Positions 1 to 9,021 of a stretch of 12,801 nt of DNA are shown here, piece after piece. Under the pieces are notes generated by a model. The model saw only the letters and a program-made list of their open reading frames with translations, was not told the origin of the DNA and ran no database searches. Each line of letters starts with the position of its first letter. The stretch's first letter is position 1. Source of the stretch: Clavulina sp. PMI_390 (lineage: Eukaryota > Basidiomycota > Agaricomycetes > Cantharellales > Hydnaceae). The DNA lies in assembly GCA_015039315.1 (NCBI GenBank), contig WIDE01000109.1, positions 92,154 through 104,954 of the forward strand, read 5' to 3'. The position numbers and the translations under genes are program-made.

Positions 1-1025
1 ATGACCCCAGTCTGGATAACTGTGATCATCTCGCAAAGGCCCTTCCCCAGGTCATCAGAATTAGTTTTAATAGGGTATTTGTGGATCTCTCCGCTCTTCG
101 AATGCCAGAAAATTGATTCCTCTCCGTCGGCTGTACGGTGACGCTCGTTTAGGACCCAGCGACCTGCGGAGAAGATCCTAGGGACTCTTTCTCCTTCCAT
201 AGCCCACTGATTCACTACCCGGTATGATGGTAACTTTTCATCCAAACAAGACATCTCTACCGCAGTCACAGTGTAACCTGAACTAGAGATCTAGAGGTTA
301 ACTTAACAACAACAGGCGAGACTTCGCGCGGAGGAGAACATCGACGTACGCATTTAGCACATCTATAGTGGTTACGACGTGGCAGTAGAAGGTTTTTGAG
401 ATTGGATCATACAATATCCTTGAGAGATCAAGGTGCATGACGCTGCTCCTCGCCTCGCGCACCCGGGTTGACGCCAAAGGGCGAACTAGTGGTCGATGAT
501 CTCTTTGTGTAGCAGTAGTATCCCAGTATACCAGATGGACCGTGTTGTCCTTCAGGTCGAGAGCAAGGCCGAACAGCCATGGGCCAGCAGGAGTATATCG
601 AAGGGTCGCCGACTGGATATGCAATCCAGGGTCATAACCTAACGTGAAAAAACTTTGCTGTGATTGTAAAAGGCCTAGCCAGTATTTCTGATGGGTTGCA
701 CGCGCGATCCTCTCTTTTCGGGTTGCCAGTGATATAAGCTCGCGTAGTTCTAGAGAGTCGATCTTAAAACTCTCAAGTGGTAATTGCTCATCGTAGAGCA
801 AGACACGGCAGTACCTGACCCAAAATGACCGAGAAAGCGCGATGAAGGCGTGGAGGTCTCTGGATACCTAATGATCACATCCACACCAAAGATGAATATA
901 AGTTTGTTATGGGAGAAATATCAGTGCCGCACCCAGGAGAGTCGAATCAGACTGATGATGTCGAGACGGTCAGTGATTGCCAAGAGTAAATCCAGGGGAA
1001 GATGCAGCAAAAATTGGTCCGACAT
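1..1025 (-). CDS. F-box-type protein, 3' end outside window
   Basis: Three exons read on the minus strand: 1025-933, 867-350 and 282-1. The introns are 65 bases (donor GTGCGG, acceptor CATTAG) and 67 bases (donor GTACGT, acceptor CTCTAG). The frame joins through both and stays open to the window edge, giving at least 297 residues. The N-terminus has an F-box-like pattern: LHLPLDLLLAI at about residues 7-17, then a Leu/Ile-rich stretch and SRDLHAFIALSRSFW at about 33-47, resembling agaricomycete F-box proteins. F-box proteins usually bind Skp1 and present substrates to an SCF ubiquitin ligase; no substrate can be named. The rest of the protein is unfamiliar. If intron 2 were retained, translation would stop at 298-300. 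The start is the first ATG that gives the F-box-like N-terminus. The family call is by resemblance only and the C-terminus is missing. Confidence 0.62.
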
Positions 1026-1100
1026 CCTCGGGATCAGGTTTGTGAAATGCTTGCTAGAGGCAGCAATAATACCGCTAGAGATCATCAATCAGAAAGGTTG

Positions 1101-1108
1101 TGACGTCA
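1101..1108. promoter_or_regulatory. Perfect CRE/ATF palindrome TGACGTCA
   Basis: The eight-base palindrome TGACGTCA lies 76 bases upstream of the F-box gene start at 1025. It is the classic binding site of CREB/ATF-type bZIP factors, which fungi possess. The site is seen directly; its use as a control element is inferred from position only. Confidence 0.35.
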
Positions 1109-1965
1109 CACACCGAGTTACATGGTGGTCCAGCTGGCGTTCCTGCCGACCGGAGAAATGAGGGTCACTGCTACTGTGTACCATTACCACCAACTCATGA
1201 TGAGTCGGGATGGCGAATTCATCATCAGAACATGATTTGAAGTGCTTTTGCCAGTCCTCGATGCAGCCCGGCTCTCTATTGTTCTAGTTTCCCAACCTAC
1301 TTGCGACCAGCCGGATATGCCTTATAACACACCCTTTAAGGCATCAGAATTGTGTATCCCGGGCCCAATTCAAAGCGAGGGTAGTATGCTCAACATCAGA
1401 ACCCAAAACGATCAGCTGGTCATTGGCGACCTAGGAGCTTGGCAGTCGTGTTGAGTCAACTGGTTCCTTGAATACATCACAGGCCGTCTAATCACTCATT
1501 TTCAGAGCTATGAACTCAATGACCGCTTATATCGAGTCCGCTAAGCGGCTTCGGGTCTCGAGACTCCCTGCTCCATGAGGGTCAAAATGAATCGTTTGTT
1601 GTTCGGGTTGGAAGAGAGAACGCAAGTACTTATTATATGTAGGTGGCAATGAGCGGAACTTATACTTTAATCCTGGCCTCCCAAGCATGAATGAAGCTGA
1701 CCGGTACCCCATCATTCTGACCTAACGAATATAATTTGCAGATCACCTCGACCTCGAGAGAGAATCATGTGGCGCTGGCAATATTCTCGAAATGGAACAA
1801 TGCGGGGCTGTTGCCGTGGCAAAAGATGAGGACGAGTTGCCCAGCCGTCTTCTGACCCCTGCTGCACATGGACAACCTACGGCTTTCGGTCTTCATCGTT
1901 CCCTGTACCTCACATCGCACAACCATCAGGTCTTTCACCTCGTTTGTGGAAGTGTCGTGGCAGAC

Positions 1966-1971
1966 TATAAA
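1966..1971 (+). promoter_or_regulatory. TATA box of the lipase gene
   Basis: TATAAA is found 80 bases upstream of the lipase ATG at 2051, a plausible distance for a fungal TATA element with a short leader. Secreted, regulated enzymes often have TATA promoters. This is a motif match only. Confidence 0.45.
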
Positions 1972-2050
1972 TGTGCAATAATTCTTGCAATGATTGCCTC
2001 CAGGCTCTTCCTCGTTCCCTCTCCTCTTCCCCGACATACCTACTGCTGAA

Positions 2051-3452
2051 ATGCGTCAACCGTTCGTTGCTTTCGTTACGCTCGCCATTGCATCCGTTTT
2101 GGCTGTGCCCTCCCCAGTTGTCAAACGCGCAACCACAGTGGAGCCCGTATCTGCTGCCACAGAGTCTGCTCTTACGATCTATGCTCAGTTTGCTCGTGCC
2201 GCATACTGCGAAGTCACTAATACTTGGAGCTGTGGAGGTGAGGCTTGTCCGCACACTTCGGACGCCGTCTGAGCTGACCATTTTGTCTTGATGCGCTATT
2301 CCCTCAGCTGCTTGTAACGCAATTTCAGGATTCAAGGTGTGAGTAACCACATAACCGATTTCAAAACAAGGTGTATTTATGAATAACATGTTCTCTCAGT
2401 CAAGCCTATGGGGGCGATGGAGACGCAGTCCCTCGGTGGTATGTAGGCTACTGGCCTGCAAAGAAGACAGCAGTAGTCTCGCATGAAGGAACAGACCCTA
2501 CACAGGTTCGTCGTGGGCAGCGACGACTATGAATCGTCCTCATCTCAATCATCTTTACAGTTTTTATCCCTCCTCAACGACGCGGAGGCAGAGTTTACCA
2601 CCCTCTCTTCTACACTATTCCCAGGACTTTCGAGCAGCATTCAGGTTCATGGTGAGGCTCCATCCCTGAGTCCAGTTGGCTTCATCCTTCATCTTACTCG
2701 TCTTCCATCAAGATGGCTTCGCCACGGCTCAAGCAGCCAGCGCTACCGCCGTTCTTGCTGCAGTCAAGCAAATCTTTTCTGCCCAAGGAATCTCCTCGGT
2801 GACCCTCACAGGGCACAGTCTCGGCTCTGCTATCGCCAGCATCGACGCCGTCTATCTCAAATTAAACCTCCCAAGCAGCACCACATTCAAAACCGTGATT
2901 CACGGCACACCTCGCGTTGGGAACCAGGCCTTCGCGAATTATATTGATGCGACTGTACGTATCACTATCCTACAGTTTTTGACGATAGTGAGAAGCAAAG
3001 TGTTGATGAAATCATGTTATCCAAAGTTCTCGGACTTTACACGTATCACCCATAATCTCGATCCTATTGCAATCGTCCCTGGGAGGTTCCTCGGTTATCA
3101 TCATGCATCTGGCGAAGATCATATCGAGTCGGACAACAGCTGGGAACATTGTGATGGTAAGTGATCCTATACATCCGAGCCTGTGCTGGTTGAGATTCTC
3201 TGATTACTTAATGCCTCACTGTGGGCAATGCATCTGATATTAGGTCAAGACAATACAAGCACGCTCTGCAGCACAGGCGCTGTCCCAAACATCCTCGAAG
3301 GAAATATCGTTGATCATCTCGGCCCCTATAATGGCATCTGGTATGTCACTAACTCTGCCTCAGACATGCTCTATGCTCTGGTATCACTGACCGATCCGCC
3401 ACCCTTCACTCCCACCCTCGCGATCTGCAGGATTGGGACTACCTTCTGCTGA
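2051..3452 (+). CDS. Secreted class 3 lipase (triacylglycerol lipase family)
   Basis: Eight exons: 2051-2237, 2308-2338, 2400-2505, 2561-2651, 2713-2954, 3027-3156, 3244-3340 and 3431-3452, giving 301 residues. It begins with a hydrophobic signal peptide (about 1-18, ending SVLA) followed by a short propeptide ending in Lys25-Arg26, a Kex2-type site. The alpha/beta-hydrolase triad is visible: Ser174 in GHSLG, Asp231 in the DPIAIVPGRF segment, and His287 in DHLGPY. The HEGTDPTQ segment at 101-108 is the usual oxyanion-loop region. Secreted members of this family hydrolyse ester bonds of acylglycerols outside the cell. Exon 2 is only 31 bases. The intron at 2955-3026 is the least certain: it ends in AAAG, is 72 bases with no in-frame stop, and was placed because IDAT then joins FSDFTRI as in relatives. 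The last exon adds the family-typical GTTFC end. The length is normal for fungal members, so the gene looks intact. Confidence 0.93.
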
Positions 3453-3594
3453 AGATGCACATTTTTTTCTTTCGGGGTTCATGAATCGAGTTGCTGTGTA
3501 CTTATACCGTAAAAAGTCTCTTTCATTAAAGAGGCGAGATGTACTTATTAACTTCTTGTACATGTTGATCATGACATACCCGCGGGGTTTCTCA
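3453..3594. other. Convergent 3' intergenic spacer with small hairpin
   Basis: Only 142 bases separate the stop codons of the convergent lipase and deaminase-like genes, so both 3' untranslated regions must lie here or overlap. A perfect hairpin with CTCTTT and AAAGAG arms and a CATT loop lies at 3518-3533. Its function is unknown. Confidence 0.5.
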
Positions 3595-5177
3595 CTAGTC
3601 ATTGTCCAGCTGCCACCAAGCATGACGAATATTATGGCTCGCGAAAAGCCAAAACCACATCCGAATGTCCTTATATATCTCCCGGCGTGACTTGACATCT
3701 TCTACGTTTCCAAGCATCCCGATCCATGGGAAACACCACCTCTCTGATGTCGACTCCCCTGCTCGTAGCTCTATCAGCACCTTTGAGTGAAAACGAAAGG
3801 CCATGAATAGAATCTGAGTTGCTGGCCCGGGTGGATGGTGGGTACCTATATAGGGCATGGCACGGTGCCTATACATCGCCATCAGAAGAGTAACTTCTGG
3901 GTGTATCAACAAGCCTAGGAAGGTTCAAGGATAAGAGCTTCCTCACGTCGATGTAGCGAACGAGACTGATTTACCTTGATGTCCCTCTTCAAATGGTGGT
4001 GTGCTTATGAACCTTTGGATCGCTGCCGCACTGGGAGCGGTGACACCAGCCAGTTTTATGAGTTTCAATATGAGCTCTTCGTCAGCCATGTCTACGGTAG
4101 TAAGAGATTCATTGGGTGGAGGAGTTATGGGACGAATTTGAGAAAGTTGAAGCGAGGCGGGGAGGAGTGTGACCCTCAAAACTTCGTTCATGTCATCAAA
4201 CATCGAGACGGGTTCATCAAGAGTTTGAATAATATTGGTGGGGGGAGAGGTTGATGCTGTGTCAGCTTTAGTGGAGCTGAGCGACATGGCTATCAAAATG
4301 AGGTTACTAGAGCAGGCCAAGCCGAAGTAATCGAAGACATACAGGTGAGAATAAAATTCCATGAATCCACTACGGCGCGGTTGTCGGGACTGGACAAGAT
4401 GCGGTGGATGTTGGAGAGCATGTATAAGCTCCATAGAATGTCTTGGCGCTCTACATCACTGTCTGGCCATGGCATCTCGCACGCCCGAAATAGCCGACCT
4501 ACAACCTGCGAGAATGAAAGGTTCCCGCTACGAAGCACCGCTGCCTTGGTCCTGAGAATATTGAGATGGGGTTCTAGTGTACCGATGGACGGAAAAAGAC
4601 TCGAATGTGGTGGGGTGTTGTTGGTGACAAGGTCAGCGACCTTGCAGCAAGCTCGCAGGGTTTCGTTCATGGTGAATGCTCGTACCAGTCGTGGCCACAT
4701 TCGTGCAGCCATGAAATGTACCAGAGGAAGAATCCCCTTGACATTGAGAATAGGTGATGGCTGCAAGAACGCGCGAGGAAAGTGGAGGTCCCCTCCGCGA
4801 ATGGCTTCCATATTCAGTTCCCGAGCAGATGCAAGCTGCCTGAATAGGCTGTCGGTAAACATGGATGCCTCTGTAAGTGAGGGTGATGTATACGGGGAAG
4901 GATCCGTCGATTGTGTAGCCTCCGTTTCTTCAGCGACCCAGATCTCGTATGATGACTGGTCCACCTGTGGGTACACTACACTGACGGCGAAATGGTGTTC
5001 TGTTGTCGTCAATATATTTGCCAGGCCATCTAGCACTGGTTCTATTGAAACCCTATGGCGACTCCGAGGTGGGGTTGTTTCACGTTTGGAGGTGAGAATG
5101 CGCAATCGCTCCATAATGCCAGCAACAGTGTTTAACTCGAGAGATAATTTATCATTAGGCGGAGGATATTCGGCCAT
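3595..5177 (-). CDS. Putative OTT_1508-like deaminase-family protein, possibly inactive
   Basis: Three exons on the minus strand: 5177-4343, 4289-3975 and 3914-3595, giving 489 residues. The introns are 53 bases (GTATGT to GATAG) and 60 bases (GTAAAT to CCTAG). Residues 1-383 form a long Leu/Ala-rich, probably helical region I cannot assign, with a low-complexity Ser/Thr/Pro segment just after the first splice site. Exon 3 holds the telling motifs: HPEV at 388-391, PYIG at 404-407 and RWCFPW at 442-447. Their order and spacing resemble fungal OTT_1508-like deaminases, which have a His-x-Glu, then PYIG, two cysteines, then a W-x-FPW-like motif. Here the expected cysteine region reads PPGPAT, so the zinc ligands appear absent and catalysis is doubtful. 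Without the second splice the product would end after 393 residues and lack this domain. The family assignment is from memory of the pattern; the coding status of exons 1 and 2 is better supported. Confidence 0.6.
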
Positions 5178-5501
5178 TCAATCCAGCGGAATGGTGGTAG
5201 CTGATTGGTGGATTGGTGGGGGGAGAAACGCGTAAAGTGGCCGGTGGTGGTGGTTGACCAAGTCGTCTTAGCGAGATGTCTCAGCTGTGTCACAAGGCAC
5301 TGCCAAATCACTACTCACAGACAGGTGTCTAGCGAGGTCAAATCTTCTCTGCAAGGATATTCCATCACGTTCTCACGAAAGTGAAGAAGTTTAATAAAGT
5401 ACAAGGTACCAGAATTGACCGATAATGAGAATGCAGTGTCACAGGAACGATTGCGCGCAAACAAGACAGCATGAAAATAAATGCCTTGACGGGCAGCATG
5501 A
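5178..5501. other. Spacer between the deaminase-like gene and SPB1
   Basis: This 324-base spacer holds the promoter of the minus-strand deaminase-like gene next to 5177 and the 3' untranslated region of SPB1 next to 5502. Apart from the CCAAT/ACGCGT cluster nothing else was recognised. Confidence 0.6.
5204..5233 (-). promoter_or_regulatory. Two CCAAT boxes and an MCB-like ACGCGT
   Basis: Reading toward the deaminase-like gene (start at 5177), the minus strand carries ACGCGT at 5233-5228 and CCAAT at 5216-5212 and 5208-5204, all within about 56 bases of the ATG. CCAAT is the target of the HAP/NF-Y complex. ACGCGT is the MBF cell-cycle box. The motifs are certain; their role is inferred. Confidence 0.35.
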
Positions 5502-8500
5502 TCAAGTCCGTTTCCTTTTCTTGTTGGCCTTCTCCTTTCGCTTTTTGGCCCGGAGCTAGACACAATGGGAGAAAACAAAACTCACTCTCAGCCACGTAAC
5601 TAAGTAACAGAAGCGAATACTGTGTACTCACCTCTTTTTTCCCTCTGGGATCCACCATCTGATATCTCCCCTTCACACCTTTTGGCCGCCCCTTCAGGCC
5701 CTTCGCCGCGCCCCTGGCGACGACAACCTTCACTTCGCTCTTCTTCTTCGCTGCTCCAGCGCTAGCACCCTTGCGCATGAGTTTTTCAATCGCACCTGCC
5801 TTGTCGCGCTCCGACATATCCTCATTCTGCGTTACACCCTCGGCCTTTTTTACGGCCTTCTGCAAGCGCTGTGCGGCTTTCAGCTTCTTCCTCGCCTTAG
5901 CCTCCGCGACCTTCTTGATAGGGCGTGCGTCCAGTGCCCGCTGCTTAGCACGCAACATAGCGATGGCTTCTTTCGTGACGGGGATGTTGGCTTTGTAATG
6001 CCTGGACTCATCATCAAGGAACCAAGTCGGTAGATCTTCTTTTGAGTTGAGGGAGTAACGTGAAAAGCCATCGTTGATGAGATGAGTTTTGGTCGTTTGG
6101 CGATTGACGAGTTGCTGAGCGAGGGTGATTGCCTCGGCGGTTGTCAGGCCAGATTCTGTCGGAGCAGACATTCCAGTATCAGCGTAAGGCAAAGTGCCCG
6201 AAGATGGCGAAAGGGAAACACGAGAAAGGTTGTTGAACATACTCTTGATGATCTTGGCCTTCTTCCGATCCTCATCCGAGTCATCAACGTCCCACATGAC
6301 TTGATCGGCATTGGCAGATTGTGGGACAATCTCAAAGTCATCCTCGTCCTCTTCAGCATCATCATCCTGTTCCCCAGACTCTCGATTTAGTAACTGATGT
6401 GAAAAGGGGAATAAGAGTCTTACCTCGTCCTCGTCCATGGATTCCTCCAAAGTCTCGGAATCGTCTTCTGTCGCATCAGGGTCAGCTTCATCCTCGTCCT
6501 CGTCCTCGTCATCCTCTTCATCATCCTCGTCGTCTTCGTCAATCTCATCGAGATCGCCAACGCCTTTGAAGACATCCTGACTGAACCACACCTGGGCAGC
6601 CTTGCTCGGCTTCAGAGTCCCACGACCATCATCAAGCGACGTGATGAGGCTCGCAGAGCCGCCAGCAGTACGCCGCTTCTTGTTTGGCAGGGGGAGCTCT
6701 TCCTCCTCTTCCTCTTCATCGGGCTCAGAGTCGGAGTCGGAATCAGAGTCAGAGTCAGCGTCGTCACGAGCTTTCGCAGCCTGGACTGCGTCCCAGCCAC
6801 CTTCTCCTTCAGACTCTTCATCGTCCTCCCCATTACCCACGGCGAGCTTGGCAGCGATCTTGCGAGCAGAGACGGCATCACCATCGGCATCACCATCGGC
6901 ATCACCATCGCTGTCACTGTCGTCATCATCATCCGAATCCTTGCGGATTCCCGCCCAAGCATCGTTCTTCTTGTCCTTAGTCCGTGCTTCGCGCGCCTTG
7001 AACTTGGCATCACGCTCCGCCATACGAGCCTTGTACGTGTCGTACATGCCGTCCAGCGTGCCTTCCAGATGGCGTGCCTTGCGTTCGCGTTCGTCGTCGG
7101 AGTCAAGGGCCATCTCGTCTGGCTCACCATCCTCGTCATCATCCGAGGATGAGTCAGATGATGCGTCGACCTCGCGCATCCCCCGGCGCTCAGCCTCGCC
7201 AAGGTCGAACATCTCATCCTCCCCGCGGAGCAGCTGGGCGTCAGCGAACTCCTGACCAATGTCCATTGGTGCAGTCATGCTGAGCTGAATACGCTGGATG
7301 GCTTTCGTTTTCTTCTCGTTGGCTCTTCGACGCTCACGCTTGCTACGAGATAACGCTTCCGCGTTGAGGCGCTCGAGCTAGATTGATAATGCGTGGGGCG
7401 GTTTGGTGGGATCAGGATGGGAGAGAAAAGGGAGTGAAGCGGCAGAAGGCAAGTTGACGCGGCAAGGTTGCAACATTAGAGTTGGTGTGATATAGGGGAG
7501 ACTGAGATCACGTTCAAGGCGTACCTCATCCTGAATCTCCTGTTCTTCGTCAACAGGCTCACTGATCTCAACAGTCTCCGTAAGCTCTTCAGTAGGCTTC
7601 TCCTTTCTATCAATCCCAAGCTATCATATACGGCTTTTCGATCAGTCACGGAACGCCTACAAGGACAAAAACTTGTTGTTCACCTCTTCTCGCACCGCTA
7701 ATCGCCACTTCAGCAGCGCCTTGAAGTCACCTTTTCCTAGGACCTTCAAATCGGCCAGATTCGCCCTCACATCATCTCCCGTCAGCTCATAATCATCTCT
7801 CCACTTCTTCTCCTCATCAGTACGGAACTCGATTTTGTTGAAGGAACCTAGGAACGTGATAGGGTCGTGGGTGCGGATGAAGTCGGACACAGTCGCGGTG
7901 TGGAAGAGGGTATAGTCGCCGTCAGCATAACCGTCTCGATGCCGTCGCTTTTTGGAGGGTTGCATGACATTAGTGGCGGCAGGTGTGAGGACTGGGGCAG
8001 AGGTCGAGGTGGATGCGGAGGGATCGGCTTGAGAAGAGGAGCTCGTGATGATGGGAGTGGGAGGGAGGGCAGATACTTCCTTGAAGACGTGCTTTGGGTC
8101 AAGGAATTTAGGGTCGATATGTTGTGGAGCATGGAAGCCTGTGCAGACGACGAAAATTTCTGCAGAGACATTACTGAGGGAGTGCTGAAGTTAGCTACAT
8201 ATCAAGCAGGAACGAAAGGCAAAGGCAGAGACGGACCGCGAGGAAGGAGGCTTTGTAGCTTCCACCTTTTTGAAGAGCTGGCCAAAGACCCAAAGCAGGT
8301 TGTTGTAATCTTGACTTCGGAAGACCTTGGTGACAAAAGTTCCTCCCTTCACAAGGAACTCAACCGCTAACTTCAGTGAACTAAGCACGAGTTCGGACTG
8401 TGTGAAAGCATCCTGGACCCATGCGGCACCAACGTTGGGTGCACCATCGTGTAGGACGACATCGGCTTTCCAGTCCTTCATGTGCCCCCGTAGAAGTTGA

Positions 8501-8934
8501 CGACATTTTGAGGTGGTGATATCGGCGGCGAAAGTAGTAACATGGGGGATGGGTCTTATTGGCACCAAATCAACACCTAGGATAGGAAAAGGAGTCGAAT
8601 GAAATAGCATGATAAGTACGAATAGTCAGTGGCACAAGCCATAGGCAACTCACCGATAATCAAGGAGCTCTGAGGCATAAACTTGCTCGCAACCTGAAGC
8701 CAACCACCAGGGGCGGCGCAAAGATCTATGCAACATCTAGCAGATTCTAGGAACTCAAATTTCTTGTTTAACTGGATGAGCTTGAACGCAGAACGAGCAC
8801 GATAGCCTTGCTCTCTGCAGTTAACATGATAAGCAACTGCAGTGATTATATAGAAGTAGGCACAGCACTGACTTCGCGAGCTTATAGTATTTGTCGATTC
8901 GGCCTTTGCCGGTCTTTTTCTGGGTCTTACCCAT
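5502..8934 (-). CDS. SPB1: Spb1, nucleolar rRNA 2'-O-methyltransferase and 60S assembly factor
   Basis: Eight exons on the minus strand: 8934-8873, 8814-8654, 8576-8237, 8173-7684, 7620-7525, 7377-6424, 6366-5632 and 5555-5502, giving 963 residues (yeast Spb1 is about 840). The N-terminus [20 protein letters not shown] and the FtsJ/RrmJ methyltransferase domain are clear. The SAM-binding DLCAAPGGW is at 51-59, and the K-D-K-E tetrad falls at Lys32, Asp118 (HDGAPNVG), Lys158 (FVTKVFR) and Glu193 (RNVSAEIF). The Spb1 middle domain follows from about 258 to 430. A very acidic Ser/Asp/Glu region covers roughly 430-735, and the basic Spb1 C-terminal domain ([30 protein letters not shown]) runs from about 712 to a Lys/Arg-rich tail. 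Yeast Spb1 methylates the A-loop guanosine of 25S rRNA in nucleolar pre-60S particles. Introns 1 and 3 use GTCAGT and GTCCGT donors. It is divergent from ELP4. Confidence 0.96.
6367..6423 (-). other. Frame-preserving 57-base intron of SPB1
   Basis: On the minus strand it begins GTAAGA, has a good branch site (TTACTAAAT) and ends AACAG. It is 57 bases long and contains no in-frame stop, so retention would insert 19 residues into the acidic region instead of ending the protein. Removal restores an uninterrupted acidic run, which favours it being an intron. Confidence 0.8.
6874..6909 (-). repeat. Three tandem 12-base units in SPB1, encoding (DGDA)3
   Basis: Three perfect copies of ggcatcaccatc on the plus strand (6874-6885, 6886-6897, 6898-6909) read as Asp-Gly-Asp-Ala three times on the coding strand, residues 540-551 of Spb1. 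They lie in the acidic low-complexity region, next to Ser-Asp repeats at about 6725-6760. Confidence 0.9.
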
Positions 8935-9021
8935 CGCTCAGACGAGCAGGAGAAAGTTTTGGCTTGAATCGGCTCGTCGGTGTCAACAAGGCACGCAACC
9001 TCGGAAACTCCGACACCTGTG
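8935..9021. promoter_or_regulatory. Bidirectional promoter between SPB1 and ELP4
   Basis: The start codons of the divergent SPB1 (8934) and ELP4 (9022) genes are only 87 bases apart, so both promoters and leaders must fit here or extend into coding sequence. Nested inverted repeats are visible: GACGAGC (8941-8947) with GCTCGTC (8972-8978), GGTGTC (8979-8984) with GACACC (9012-9017), and TCGGA/TCCGA (9001-9013). No TATA box is seen. Confidence 0.75.

Larger units (their letters stand above)
1026..2050. other. Intergenic region, no convincing gene
   Basis: About 1 kb separates the divergent F-box and lipase genes. Open frames here are short, have no recognisable motif and overlap each other on both strands. 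Small palindromes are visible: ACTCAT/ATGAGT with a one-base spacer at 1193-1205, CCGCTTA/TAAGCGG arms at 1523-1548, and GTCTCGAGAC at 1555-1564. A sequence like the 3' end of an intron (CTAAC followed by TTTGCAG) lies at about 1721-1741. The region presumably holds the promoters of both flanking genes. No transposon ends were recognised. Confidence 0.5.

Noticed and set aside
1242..1454. 70-codon plus-strand frame in the left intergenic region
   Set aside because: It has no ATG at its beginning, no recognisable motif and no flanking splice sites that join it to another frame.
1765..2389. Minus-strand frames across the lipase promoter and first exon
   Set aside because: They overlap the signal peptide exon of the lipase and resemble no protein family; they look like chance open frames.
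3845..3899. Cluster of palindromes (CCTATATAGG, GGCACGGTGCC, CAGAAG/CTTCTG)
   Set aside because: They fall within the coding third exon of the deaminase-like gene, so codon content explains them without a regulatory role.
4345..5235. Long open frame of 296 codons on the plus strand
   Set aside because: It is antisense to the deaminase-like gene. Its composition (rich in Arg, Ser, Cys, Trp) is untypical, and the minus strand has consensus splice sites joining open frames.
6602..7255. 217-codon plus-strand frame rich in Ser, Arg and Pro
   Set aside because: It is the complement of the repetitive acidic region of SPB1, where Asp/Ser/Glu codons read as Ser/Arg/Pro on the other strand.
7378..7524. 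The 147-base SPB1 intron as a possible snoRNA host
   Set aside because: It is the longest intron, but only a poor C-box-like GTGATCT and a lone CTGA are present, with no terminal stem, so a box C/D snoRNA is not supported.
8980..9021. Upstream extension of ELP4 by 14 residues
   Set aside because: The frame is open but begins with GTG, not ATG; the first ATG in frame is 9022 and fits the family N-terminus.
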